Positions 1 to 7,704 of a stretch of DNA of 16,067 nt are shown piece by piece (the stretch's first letter is position 1; each line of letters opens with the position of its first letter). Both the position numbers and the translations under genes were made by a program. The notes beneath the pieces were generated by a model. It was not told where the DNA came from, made no database searches, and saw nothing but the letters and a program-made list of their open reading frames with translations. Origin of the DNA: Methanoculleus marisnigri (GTDB taxonomy: Archaea > Halobacteriota > Methanomicrobia > Methanomicrobiales > Methanoculleaceae); contig DASQ01000144.1 in the NCBI GenBank assembly GCA_002503885.1, forward strand, positions 1 through 16,067. Reading direction: 5' to 3'.

Positions 1-137
1 GAAAGGAAAGATGTCATTGCATAACGCGGTCACCGGGACGCGGGTGACGCAGAGCGCAAAGGCAGAAGATTGTACCCTCCGAACCCGTATTGCCTGGAGA
101 ACACAACCGTATGCCGGGACAGGCAGACGGCATTCCT
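1..137. other. Upstream intergenic stretch, no supportable gene
   Basis: I see no convincing gene here. A short inverted repeat, GTCACC (29-34) with GGTGAC (43-48), could be the terminator or an operator of whatever lies to the left. The first frame runs into a stop at 22-24, so seven codons of an upstream gene are possible but cannot be supported. A caggcag/ctgcctg pair (120-126 and 162-168) brackets the pgi promoter palindrome. Confidence 0.4.
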
Positions 138-157
138 CCCCGGGTTTAAACCGGGGG
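138..157 (+). promoter_or_regulatory. pgi promoter, TATA box inside a palindrome
   Basis: TTTAAA at 145-150 is the TATA-like element. It sits 25-30 nt ahead of the ATG at 175, the spacing expected for an archaeal leaderless transcript, and no Shine-Dalgarno sequence precedes that ATG. The box is at the centre of a 20-bp inverted repeat (138-157, one mismatched pair), itself flanked by CAGGCAG and CTGCCTG. A protein bound to this palindrome would compete directly with TBP. No regulator is identified. Confidence 0.55.
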
Positions 158-174
158 TCTCCTGCCTGATTATT

Positions 175-897
175 ATGAACGGGTACTGGGACGGCCCTAA
201 ACCGGAGCCGCAGGTGAGGACAATCGAGGAGATGCGGGAGGTTCTCGCAGATCCCGGCTGCACCTCCGATCAGCCCCTCTATTTTATGTACCGCGACCTG
301 GCCCGGAGCGAGAGCGACCGGAACTGGCTCCGGCAGCACCACGTCCGCTACGACATCACCATCATTCCTTCCCGGACCCTCTGCGGGGAGTACATCAAGA
401 CAAAGGGGCACTACCACACCGCGAACCCGGCAGGAGAACTCTACCCGGAGATCTACGAGGTGCTCGAGGGGACGGGGCACTACCTCCTCCAGACCCAGAA
501 CGCCGACGACGTGGTGATGATCGAGGGCACCGTCGGCGACAAGATCCTGATCCCGCCGGGGTACGGCCACGTGACCATCAACCCCGCACGAGAGGATCTC
601 GTGATGGCAAACCTGGTCTCGTCGGAGTTCTCCAGCAACTACGGCCCCTATGCGGACCTGCAGGGCGCCGCCTACTACGAGATGGAGGGCGGGGCGCTGG
701 TGAAGAACCCCCGCTATCGCGACGCCCCGCCGGTGCGCTACTGCAACCCGGTGGAGGTCCCGGACCTCGGGATCGAGAAAGAGATCGGGCTCTATGATCT
801 GATCGGGCGTCCCCGGTCGGTCGCGTTCTTGAACCACCCCGAACAGTTCATGGAGATCTTCGCCGACGTGACCGGCGGATGTCTGGCAATGCGGTAG
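175..897 (+). CDS. pgi: Glucose-6-phosphate isomerase, archaeal cupin type
   Basis: This enzyme interconverts glucose 6-phosphate and fructose 6-phosphate in the cytosol and belongs to the metal-dependent cupin GPI family (PF06560), unrelated in fold to bacterial PGI. The protein is 240 residues. Cupin motif 1 is visible as GHYHT, followed by EIYE and GTG; motif 2 is GDKILIPPGYGH followed by TIN. Together these supply the three His and one Glu that bind the metal. The frame is open upstream to a TTG at 70, but the ATG at 175 is preferred: it begins the conserved-looking sequence and is correctly spaced from the TATA-like box. In methanogens the enzyme serves gluconeogenesis and glycogen or sugar turnover. 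It stands alone here, facing ncsA tail to tail. Confidence 0.93.
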   Translation: MNGYWDGPKPEPQVRTIEEMREVLADPGCTSDQPLYFMYRDLARSESDRNWLRQHHVRYDITIIPSRTLCGEYIKTKGHYHTANPAGELYPEIYEVLEGTGHYLLQTQNADDVVMIEGTVGDKILIPPGYGHVTINPAREDLVMANLVSSEFSSNYGPYADLQGAAYYEMEGGALVKNPRYRDAPPVRYCNPVEVPDLGIEKEIGLYDLIGRPRSVAFLNHPEQFMEIFADVTGGCLAMR

Positions 898-1195
898 AGG
901 GCAAGACCGCTGTTGAAGAGAGGGTCAAGCGCCGTTCAACTCTACCACCTGTTGTTCTTTAGAACACCGCACATCCCGTGCACGGATTTCCAGTGGGTAT
1001 CGCCACGCGGGGGAGGGGCTGACGGGGAGGGGGGCTCGCCCCCCTCCCCTGTCTCTGCAACATAAGGGGACACTGTACCCCCGCCCCGAGGGGCGGGGGC
1101 AGTGCGTGGCGATGTCCCCACGGTCCACTGTACCGGGCAATATCATCATTTGGACAGTCCCGTTCCTCGCCACCGATAGATGCACCCAGTCTCTA
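898..1195. other. Convergent intergenic region with nested inverted repeats
   Basis: No gene is supportable between the stops of pgi and ncsA. The region is unusually structured. GTTGAA/TTCAAC (912-917, 935-940) and GTTCT/AGAAC (954-965) lie first. Then comes an outer 10-bp helix, ATCGCCACGC (999-1008) with GCGTGGCGAT (1104-1113). It encloses an 11-bp GC hairpin (1024-1034 with 1039-1049) and a second hairpin (1078-1087 with 1090-1099) that is extended by CACTG/CAGTG. CAGTGG (991-996) and CCACTG (1125-1130) pair outside. The layout fits a three-way junction of about 140 nt. It may be a structured RNA, a pair of bidirectional terminators or a decayed palindromic element; the sequence alone does not decide. 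Confidence 0.5.
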
Positions 1196-2089
1196 TCAGC
1201 CACCCTTCCGAACCTCATCAAGCACCTGACACGTCCGGCAGATCTTCCCGCACGGCTCCCCGCACCGTTCGCAGACTCTGAGCCCTTCGGTGTGATTCTT
1301 CGCCGGCTCCCGGAGAGTCTCGCCGAGGTTCACGAGCGAGTATTTCGTCGCCGGGTGGCGGTAGGTGTAGTCGTCGAGGATGCCGCGGACGTCGCCCCGA
1401 AGAGCGTCCCCCGCATAGGGGCAGCCCGCAAGGTCGAAGCCCTCGACGTGGAGGAAGGCGTAGAGCGCCACCTCGCGCTCCGGTATATACATGAACGGCT
1501 TGATCCGGGGAACCATCCCCTCCGCCTCCCGCATGGGGCGGGTGAGCCGCTCCGCATCCCCCCGGAGGGCGTTCATCAGCACCGACTGGGCCTCGTCGTC
1601 CAGGTTGAACCCGTAGGCGAACTTCGTGACGCCCTCCTCGCGGGCAATCCGGTTCATCAGCGCCCGCCGGAGCACCCCGCAGTAGGAGCAGGAGAGCCCC
1701 GTCCCCTTCCGGGCCACGATCTCATCGAGCGTGATCCCATATGCCTCCGCAAATGTGGCCGTCACCCAGGGGACGCCTACTCTGTCGGCGATCGCCCGGG
1801 CCTGGCCCGGGTCGCGGTAGCCCCCGATCCCCTCGTCCACGGTTATCACCATCAGCCGGACATCCCGGCGCTCGCCAAGGAGCCGGTGGAGGAAGAAGAG
1901 GACAGCGCTCGAGTCCTTGCCCCCCGAGAGCGCCACCGCCACCGTATCCCCCGACTCGATCCAGCGGTGCTCCCGGATCGCCCGCTTCGCCTTCGCCTCG
2001 AAATCTCGGTTGAAGTGCTGCTCGCAGAGGTGCAGCCCTGAGTATCGCTGGTAGATGACCGCTTCGCGGCGGCACTTGCTGCACTGCAT
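1196..2089 (-). CDS. ncsA: tRNA 2-thiolation protein, NcsA/TtuA (TIGR00269) family
   Basis: It is an ATP pyrophosphatase that activates a tRNA uridine by adenylation so that sulfur can be inserted (s2U at position 34, or m5s2U54 in the TtuA branch). The 297 residues show the family layout. An N-terminal zinc site is C3, C6, C22 and H25. The PP-loop SGGKDSS is at 55-61. The three cysteines that hold the 4Fe-4S cluster in TtuA match C134 and C137 (in CSYC) and C223 (in AGCPYAG). A C-terminal cysteine-rich zinc site spans 273-287 (CERC, CRTC). All key residues are present, so it should be active. It diverges from rio2 through a 49-bp gap. Whether it modifies U34 or U54 cannot be told from sequence, so the symbol is by family. 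Confidence 0.88.
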   Translation of the reverse strand: MQCSKCRREAVIYQRYSGLHLCEQHFNRDFEAKAKRAIREHRWIESGDTVAVALSGGKDSSAVLFFLHRLLGERRDVRLMVITVDEGIGGYRDPGQARAIADRVGVPWVTATFAEAYGITLDEIVARKGTGLSCSYCGVLRRALMNRIAREEGVTKFAYGFNLDDEAQSVLMNALRGDAERLTRPMREAEGMVPRIKPFMYIPEREVALYAFLHVEGFDLAGCPYAGDALRGDVRGILDDYTYRHPATKYSLVNLGETLREPAKNHTEGLRVCERCGEPCGKICRTCQVLDEVRKGG

Positions 2090-2104
2090 GCGTTCTCGAT
2101 CATC

Positions 2105-2132
2105 CTTTTATCACCGAGCACCATAAATGGTG
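2105..2132. promoter_or_regulatory. Shared divergent promoter of ncsA and rio2
   Basis: Only 49 bp separate the two start codons. CTTTTATC (2105-2112) lies about 30 nt ahead of the rio2 ATG and fits a leaderless promoter. On the other strand CCATTTATGG (2121-2130) lies about 36 nt ahead of the ncsA ATG. The perfect 14-bp inverted repeat CACCATAAATGGTG (2119-2132) covers the second box and the predicted rio2 start site, so one factor could control both genes. Confidence 0.45.
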
Positions 2133-2138
2133 TAGAAG

Positions 2139-2996
2139 ATGCCTGTTCCTGCAGAATACGTGCGATCCCTGCACGCCTACGAACTCCGGATCCTGCTCGC
2201 CCTCGAACGCCTCATGCGGCGGTACCAGTGGGTGCCGCTCGATGTGCTCAAGTCGGCCACCAAACTCTCGGAGTCCGAACTCTCCTACCGGATTGGCAGG
2301 CTGATGACCATGAATATGGTCAGGTACGAGAAAGTCCCCTACGAGGGTTACGCCCTCGTCTTCAACGGCTACGACAGCCTGGCCCTCCACACCCTCACCC
2401 GCCGGGGCAGCATCCAGGCGCTCGGGACCCTGATCGGTGTCGGGAAAGAGTCGGAGGTCTACGAGGCGATGGGACTCGGGGTCGTGGTGCTGAAGTTCCA
2501 CCGGGTCGGGCAGCGGTCGTTCCAGTCAGCCCGCGTCAAGCGGGGCTACATGCCGGAGGCCGGCCACTGCCCCTGGCTCTTCGCCTCGAGCAACTCGGCG
2601 AAGATGGAGTACGACGCCCTAAAAGCCCTCCATCCTGCCGTCTCGGTACCGCTTCCCATAGACCAGAACCGACACGTCGTGGCGATGTCGTACGTCCCCG
2701 GGATCAACCTCTCGCGGGCGACCGTCGCGGAGCCGGAGCTTATCCTCGATGAGATCCTCGATAACGTCCGGGAGGCCTACCGCCTCGGCATCGTCCACGG
2801 TGACTTAAGCGAGTTCAACATCATGGTCGACGAGAAGCAGTGCTGGCTGATCGACTGGCCCCAATGGGTGGAGACCGCTCACCCGAACGCCGGCGAGACC
2901 CTCGCGCGCGATATCGAGAACATCCTCCAGTACTTCAAGCGGAAATACGCCCTCGTATACCCCTTCGACGAAGCACTGGCAAGGGTGGTGGAGTGA
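2139..2996 (+). CDS. rio2: RIO2-family serine/threonine kinase
   Basis: RIO2 is an atypical kinase/ATPase that acts in the cytoplasm in late maturation of the small ribosomal subunit. The 285 residues match the archaeal family in length and order. An N-terminal winged helix occupies about 1-85. The RIO domain follows, with the nucleotide loop GVGKESEVYEA (100-110), the ATP lysine in VVLKFHR (K119), the catalytic loop HGDLSEFN (220-227, D222) and the metal-binding aspartate in IDWPQWV (D239). Everything needed for catalysis is present. Its stop overlaps the GTG start of the next gene by 4 nt (GTGA), so translation is probably coupled. The winged helix separates it from RIO1. Confidence 0.92.
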   Translation: MPVPAEYVRSLHAYELRILLALERLMRRYQWVPLDVLKSATKLSESELSYRIGRLMTMNMVRYEKVPYEGYALVFNGYDSLALHTLTRRGSIQALGTLIGVGKESEVYEAMGLGVVVLKFHRVGQRSFQSARVKRGYMPEAGHCPWLFASSNSAKMEYDALKALHPAVSVPLPIDQNRHVVAMSYVPGINLSRATVAEPELILDEILDNVREAYRLGIVHGDLSEFNIMVDEKQCWLIDWPQWVETAHPNAGETLARDIENILQYFKRKYALVYPFDEALARVVE

Positions 2997-4951
2997 GGGT
3001 ATTCGGGATCGACATCATCAAAGGCTCGGTTCGTTCCCGTACCCGACGGCCCGTCTACGCCCTCTCCCGGGTTGAAGACGGCGAGATAATGGGTGTCGAG
3101 GAGGTCACGGGGTTCCGGCTCCAGCGCCTCCTCGCCGCCGAGCAGCCCGACATCCTCGCGGTGGACAGCCTCCAGGAGATCGCTGCAGACCAGCGCGAAC
3201 TCTACGCATTCCTGCAGGCGCTCCCGCCCGCAACGAAACTCGTCCAGGTGACCGGCGGCGAGAAGAAAGAGAGTCTCGGGAAAGTCGCCGCCCGTTACAA
3301 CATCAGTTTCAACAAGTTCGACCCCTACGCCGAGGCCCGGACCACCGCCCGGGTGGCCTCCCTCGGGGCAGGCGTCGAGGTGATCGCGTTTGAGAACACC
3401 ACCGACATCGTGGTGAGCAGGCACCGATCGCCGGGCCGGGGCGGGTGGAGCCAGAACCGCTACGTCCGTAAGATCCACGGTGGGGTGCTGCAGAAAGCCC
3501 GGGAGATCGAGGCACGGCTCCGGGGCGCCGGTCTCGACTACGAGAAGAAGGAGACGAAGGCCTTCGGTGGTTTCTCACGGGTCACCTTCCGGGTCGTCGC
3601 TCCCCGCGACATGGTCCCGGTCCACTCCTCCCGGGGCGCCGACGTCCAGGTCCGGGTGGCGGGCAGACAACTCGACCGTATCCGGTTCGAACCGCTCTCC
3701 AGTCGCCCCCGCTACCTGATCGTCGGGCTTGACCCGGGAACGACCACCGGCATCGCCGCCGTGGATCTCGACGGCAACCTGGTCCTCCTCTCGAGTTCCC
3801 GGCAGATGACGATGTCCGACATCGTCGAGGAACTCTACCACGCGGGAAAACCACTCATCATCGCCTCCGACGTCCACCAGATGCCCTACTCGGTCGAGAA
3901 GATCCGCCGGGCGTTCAACGCCATTCCCTACACTCCAAAGCAGTCGCTCTCGGTGGAAGCGAAGTACGACCTGACCGCCGCGTTCTCCTACACGAACGAC
4001 CACGAGCGCGATGCTCTCTCGGCGGCGCTGGACGCGTACCGGAGCCTCCAGAACAAGTTTAGGAATATCACGAAGAGAGTGCAGCCCGGGTTCGACCTCG
4101 ACGAGGTGCGGGCGCGGGTGCTCCGGGGCCAGCCGCTCGATACGGTCCTCGCGGACCTGCAGGGGGTCCCGGCGGCACCAAAACCAGTCGAACCCACGGT
4201 GCCTGTCCCGGAACGGCCAATCGATGACGAGCGGGTGATGGCGCTCGACGGGATGGTCAAACGGCTCCGCAGTTACGTCCAGGAACTGCAGGAGGAACTC
4301 CGGGAGCACGACCGGGAGATGGAGCGGCTGCGGCAGAGCCTGCGGCGGGCACGTTCCGCGACCGAGCGGAAAGTCCGGCGTGACGCGGAACTGGCGACGA
4401 AGGACGCGACCATCGAGAGCCTGCGCGAGCAGCTCCGGGGCGAACGGCGGCGGTCCCGGCGGCTGAAGAAACGCCTGGAGCGGATAGAGACCGTCGCGAA
4501 GATCGAGGTCTCCGAGGACTACTCCCCGCTCAAGGTGCTCGATTCCCTCACCCGGGAGGGGGTGCGGGGCCTCCAGGAGGAGGTCGGCATCGTTAAAGGA
4601 GACATCCTCTACGTCCCCCGGGCCCACGGCTGGGGACGGGGCGTGGTGAAAGACCTTGCGGGAACGGGGGTGCGGGCGCTGGTGGTCGGCGGGGGGCCAG
4701 AGGAGCCTCCCGACCCGCACCTGGTCCGGGTCGCCCGGGAGGCCGGTCTCCCCCTCCTCCCCGCGGACACCGTGAAGCCGGATATCCGGGGCAGGACCGG
4801 GGCCGCAAGGACCCGGGCCATCGAGGAGGCCATCGGGGAATGGGAGGAGGAGCAGAAGGAGTACCGGCGCGAGCAGGAGGCCGAGCGGGTCGAGTACCTC
4901 TTCAAGGAGTACCGGAGCGAGCGGGAGAAGGAGGTGCGTCGCGGTGGATGA
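2993..4951 (+). CDS. COG2433/DUF460 protein, RNase H-fold with coiled coil
   Basis: This is an archaeal conserved protein of unproven function; COG2433 has been described as a possible nucleic-acid-binding or nuclease protein with an RNase H fold. The GTG at 2993 is chosen because it begins FGIDIIKGSV, the usual N-terminus, and overlaps the rio2 stop; it gives 652 residues. The N-terminal half (1 to about 235) is one RNase H-like unit. A second starts near 240 with VGLDPGTTTGIA and contains HERDALSAALDAY, both RuvC/YqgF-like acidic motifs. A long Arg/Glu-rich coiled coil spans about 415-505. A small C-terminal domain and a charged tail follow. Coupling to rio2 suggests a role in ribosome or RNA maturation, which is inference. 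The two acidic motifs argue for catalytic competence. Confidence 0.85.
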   Translation: MRVFGIDIIKGSVRSRTRRPVYALSRVEDGEIMGVEEVTGFRLQRLLAAEQPDILAVDSLQEIAADQRELYAFLQALPPATKLVQVTGGEKKESLGKVAARYNISFNKFDPYAEARTTARVASLGAGVEVIAFENTTDIVVSRHRSPGRGGWSQNRYVRKIHGGVLQKAREIEARLRGAGLDYEKKETKAFGGFSRVTFRVVAPRDMVPVHSSRGADVQVRVAGRQLDRIRFEPLSSRPRYLIVGLDPGTTTGIAAVDLDGNLVLLSSSRQMTMSDIVEELYHAGKPLIIASDVHQMPYSVEKIRRAFNAIPYTPKQSLSVEAKYDLTAAFSYTNDHERDALSAALDAYRSLQNKFRNITKRVQPGFDLDEVRARVLRGQPLDTVLADLQGVPAAPKPVEPTVPVPERPIDDERVMALDGMVKRLRSYVQELQEELREHDREMERLRQSLRRARSATERKVRRDAELATKDATIESLREQLRGERRRSRRLKKRLERIETVAKIEVSEDYSPLKVLDSLTREGVRGLQEEVGIVKGDILYVPRAHGWGRGVVKDLAGTGVRALVVGGGPEEPPDPHLVRVAREAGLPLLPADTVKPDIRGRTGAARTRAIEEAIGEWEEEQKEYRREQEAERVEYLFKEYRSEREKEVRRGG

Positions 4952-5810
4952 GCGGAGCCTGCACCGGCTGATCGGGACAATCATCGCCCCGGAACGGCTC
5001 GAGGACGACTGCGCCGTCATCCCCTGCGGGAATCTCGCGATGGTCGCGAGCACCGATATGCTCCACGAGACCACAGATTTTCCTGCCGGGATGACCGACT
5101 GGCAGGTGGGCTGGATGGCGGTGGCGGTCACGCTCTCGGACATCGCGAGCATGGGCGCGGCGCCGGGGCAGGTGCTCCTCGCGGTCGGCCTCGATCGGCC
5201 ACAACGCCTCCGCGGGATCATGGAGGGCGCCCGGGACTGCTCCATAGCGTTCGGCGCCGAACTCGTGGGAGGGGACCTTGACGCTCACCGGGAACTGACG
5301 ATCGTGAGCACCGGCCTCGGGACCGTCGCCCCGGAATACCTCGTCCGGCGGCGGGGGGCGCGGCCGGGCGACGTCATCGCGGTCACCGGGCCGCTCGGGG
5401 AGGCACAGGCGGCCTTAAACGGCTATGGCCGGCATATGAAGGAACTCCTGGAGCCCCAGCCCCGCGTGAAGGAGGGGCTGGCGCTCGGACGGGCCGGGGT
5501 CTCGGCGATGATGGACATCTCCGACGGCCTTGCCCTCTCCCTCCATGACCTCCTCGCGGTGAACGACTGCGGTTTCTCGATCGATACCGCCCGGCTCCCG
5601 CTCCCGACCGGCGTCCCGGAGGACGAGGGGCGGGCACTCGCGCTCTATGGTGGAGGGGACTTCGAACTCCTCTTCTGTGCCCCTCCGGGCATCCTCCCGG
5701 TCCAGGGGGTCGAGACGCATGTCATCGGCGAGGCCGTAGTGGAGCGGACGGTCCTCGCGGACGGGAAGCCGCTCGAACGCCGGGGCTACCTGCACGAGTG
5801 GAAGGGCTAA
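4944..5810 (+). CDS. thiL: Thiamine-monophosphate kinase
   Basis: ThiL phosphorylates thiamine monophosphate to thiamine diphosphate, the active cofactor, using ATP and Mg2+. The 288 residues are a little short for the family. Recognisable motifs are DDCAVI near residue 21, STDML, AVTLSDIASMG, GGDLDAHRE, the glycine-rich RPGDVIAVTGPLG, MDISDGLALSLHDL and GGGDFELLF. Two depart from the usual forms as I remember them: ETTDF where EGVHF is common, and GGGDFELL where GEDYELL is common. A related PurM/ThiL-superfamily kinase is therefore a minor alternative. The GTG start overlaps the COG2433 gene by 8 nt, so it is the last gene of that operon; no other thiamine gene is near. Its stop overlaps the stop of the opposing gene by 4 nt. 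Confidence 0.82.
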   Translation: MDERSLHRLIGTIIAPERLEDDCAVIPCGNLAMVASTDMLHETTDFPAGMTDWQVGWMAVAVTLSDIASMGAAPGQVLLAVGLDRPQRLRGIMEGARDCSIAFGAELVGGDLDAHRELTIVSTGLGTVAPEYLVRRRGARPGDVIAVTGPLGEAQAALNGYGRHMKELLEPQPRVKEGLALGRAGVSAMMDISDGLALSLHDLLAVNDCGFSIDTARLPLPTGVPEDEGRALALYGGGDFELLFCAPPGILPVQGVETHVIGEAVVERTVLADGKPLERRGYLHEWKG

Positions 5811-6507
5811 GAAGCAGCCCTTACCCCCATCCGCCGCCACTCCCACAGGATATACGCAAGCCCAATGACCGCAAAGACGAATATCACCGCCTCGGTCACC
5901 AGGACCCCCTGCGTCGGGGCGAGGTAGACGGCGGCGGCGTCCACGGCGGCGTGCCAGAGGACGGCGAGGGCGAGGAGTGCCTTTCTGCCGTAAACAACAG
6001 ATGCGAGCACCATCAGCGACCATGCGATGTGCAGGGTGATCGTCATCATCCGCTCGGCGAGCCCGGGGAGGATATCGAGCGGCGTGAGGGCCTGGAGAGC
6101 GTCGACCTGCGCCTGAACGGCGGGATCGTCGGGGATGAAGGGCATCGACCCATCACCGGTGAGGGCTATATAAGAGAGCATGCCCGTGAGCACGAGGAGT
6201 GCAACGATCATGCTCTCGACGCCGCCCCAACCGACCCCGAAGAGGAGGCCATGAGGCCGAGGTAGACGGCGAGGACCGCGAGGGCCGCGGTTGTCCCGAA
6301 CGGCAGGACGGCGAGGTAGAACGGGGTCTGTGTTACGAGGACGAGCGGTGTGTGGACGACCTGTACGATGATGAAGAAGAGGGCGCCGAGCGCGAAGACC
6401 TTCCAGGAGATACCGAACCTTTTGACGATCCAGTAGCCCAGTGCAAGCGGCACGACGATCTCGAGCAGGGCGACGACGGCGAGCGTGGCGACAACGAGCG
6501 GGTCCAT
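5807..6507 (-). pseudogene. YhfC-type membrane peptidase gene, split by internal deletion
   Basis: Two frames together resemble the YhfC family (PF10086/DUF2324) of multi-pass putative intramembrane peptidases. The first (6507-6208, 99 codons) starts with ATG and has typical N-terminal helices, including GISWKVFALGALFF. The second (134 codons from an ATG at 6211) continues LLVLTGMLSYIALTG and has three or four more helices. Read in the second frame before that ATG, the sequence is LFGVGWGGVES, which belongs to this family. The stretch between, normally carrying the GLFEE..R glutamate motif, is absent. The joined length is about 230, against roughly 255 expected. I infer a deletion of about 25-30 codons near 6240-6250 that also shifted the frame. 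Alternatively, the ATGA overlap could couple two half-proteins, but the active-site segment would still be missing. Confidence 0.6.
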
Positions 6508-6576
6508 AAGGAAGAGTATTTTGACTAATTATTTAAGAATTGTCAATGAATAAGTGAGGAAAGGATCCCGATCGCT
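6508..6576. promoter_or_regulatory. Divergent AT-rich promoter region
   Basis: These 69 bp separate the broken YhfC-type gene from the acyltransferase gene and are much AT-richer than their surroundings. TTATTTAAGAA (6529-6539) can serve as a TATA box rightward, about 40 nt ahead of the ATG at 6577. Its complement TTCTTAAATAATT can serve leftward. GTGAGGAAAGG (about 6555-6565) is a possible but distant ribosome-binding site for the acyltransferase. Confidence 0.45.
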
Positions 6577-7704
6577 ATGAAAACAGAGCACCCGGGAGCG
6601 ACCCCGGAAGGCGTGGGCATTTCCAGCCATACAGGCAAGGGCTCCGGGGGCCGGTTCTCGAACAACTTCGACTTCCTGCGGTTCGCCGCGGCGGCGGTGA
6701 TCGTCGTCACGCACGCCTACGCGCTCAGGCTCGGCTACGTCGGCATAGGGATGTACGACCCGGTCGCGCTCATGGGGCAGGCGGGGCTTGCCATCCTCCT
6801 GGTCACCAGCGGCTACCTGATCGCGGCGAGCTGGGAGTCGACCGCATCACCGCTCCGGTTCGCCTGGAAACGGTTCCTCCGGGTCGTTCCGGCCCTCGTC
6901 CTCGCGATCCTCATCACGCTCTTCGTCATCGGGCCGCTGATGACGTCCCTGCCTCCGGCCGGATACTTCGGCGTCCTCTTCTCTCCGGCAGGGCTCGCCA
7001 CCGCCCCGTTCTTTGAGGACGGGTCGGCGATAGGCCTCTTCCAGGCGAACCCGTGGACCTACGTCAACGGCTCGCTCTGGACGATACCCGTCGAGGTCGT
7101 GATGTACGGAGTCCTCGCGCTCCTCGGGATCGCCGGGTTGCTGTGGCGGAAATCTGCCCTCCTCGGCGTCATGGGAATAAACATCCTCCTGTGGATCGCC
7201 TGGTTCGACGACCCCAGGATGGCGAAGATTCGGTTCACCCTCTACTTCCTCGTCGGGGCCTACCTCTACCTTCACCAGGAACGCATCGCTTACCGGCCGG
7301 TCATCGCCGGGGCACTGCTCCTGCTGCTCGGGCTCTCGGCCCTGACGCCCTACCTGACCGTCGCCGGGGTGCTCGCCATCCCCTACCTCGTCATCTACGC
7401 TGCACATCTCCCGGTCCCGTTCCTGAACGAATTCGGGAAGCCCGGGGACTTCTCCTACGGCATCTACATCTATCACTACCCAATTCAGCAGGTGCTGATC
7501 CAGGTCACGGCGAACACGCTCCTCCTCCCGGCACTCTGTGGGCTCTCGTTCCTGGTGGCGTTCCCCCTGGCGTTCCTCTCCTGGCACATCGTCGAGAAGC
7601 GGGCGCTGGCGGCAAAGAACTTCGGCACCGCCGACCTGCGGCGGAAACTCAGGCTGCCGTCCCTGCCGGAGTTTCTCACCGCATGGTGGATTGCCCGGAA
7701 GTGA
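6577..7704 (+). CDS. Acyltransferase-3 family membrane protein (OafA/YrhL-like)
   Basis: Members of this family (PF01757) transfer acetyl or other acyl groups across the membrane onto surface polysaccharides or glycans. The 375-residue protein has a short hydrophilic N-terminus of about 28 residues and then about ten membrane helices. The family's R-x10-H signature is R35 to H46 in RFAAAAVIVVTH. Further motifs are GLAILLVTSGYLI, SLWTIPVEVVMYG (E173 and Y177, the ExxxY motif), and SYGIYIYHYPIQQ near the C-terminus. The acceptor is unknown; modification of S-layer glycan or a cell-wall sugar is likely for an archaeon but is inference. No glycosyltransferases are adjacent. Its last 29 nt overlap the end of the opposing cysteine-protein gene. 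Confidence 0.9.
   Translation: MKTEHPGATPEGVGISSHTGKGSGGRFSNNFDFLRFAAAAVIVVTHAYALRLGYVGIGMYDPVALMGQAGLAILLVTSGYLIAASWESTASPLRFAWKRFLRVVPALVLAILITLFVIGPLMTSLPPAGYFGVLFSPAGLATAPFFEDGSAIGLFQANPWTYVNGSLWTIPVEVVMYGVLALLGIAGLLWRKSALLGVMGINILLWIAWFDDPRMAKIRFTLYFLVGAYLYLHQERIAYRPVIAGALLLLLGLSALTPYLTVAGVLAIPYLVIYAAHLPVPFLNEFGKPGDFSYGIYIYHYPIQQVLIQVTANTLLLPALCGLSFLVAFPLAFLSWHIVEKRALAAKNFGTADLRRKLRLPSLPEFLTAWWIARK

Noticed and set aside
70..174. An N-terminal extension of the isomerase from a TTG at 70
   Set aside because: The extra 35 residues cross the promoter palindrome and do not resemble the family; the ATG at 175 fits both protein and promoter.
1106..2041. A 311-codon plus-strand frame opposite ncsA
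   Set aside because: ncsA has complete PP-loop and cysteine motifs; the plus frame is its compositional shadow.
3575..5245. A 556-codon frame on the minus strand opposite the COG2433 and thiL genes
   Set aside because: It is the antisense shadow of two well-supported genes in GC-rich DNA; its translation is rich in Pro, Arg, His and Leu with no recognisable motif.
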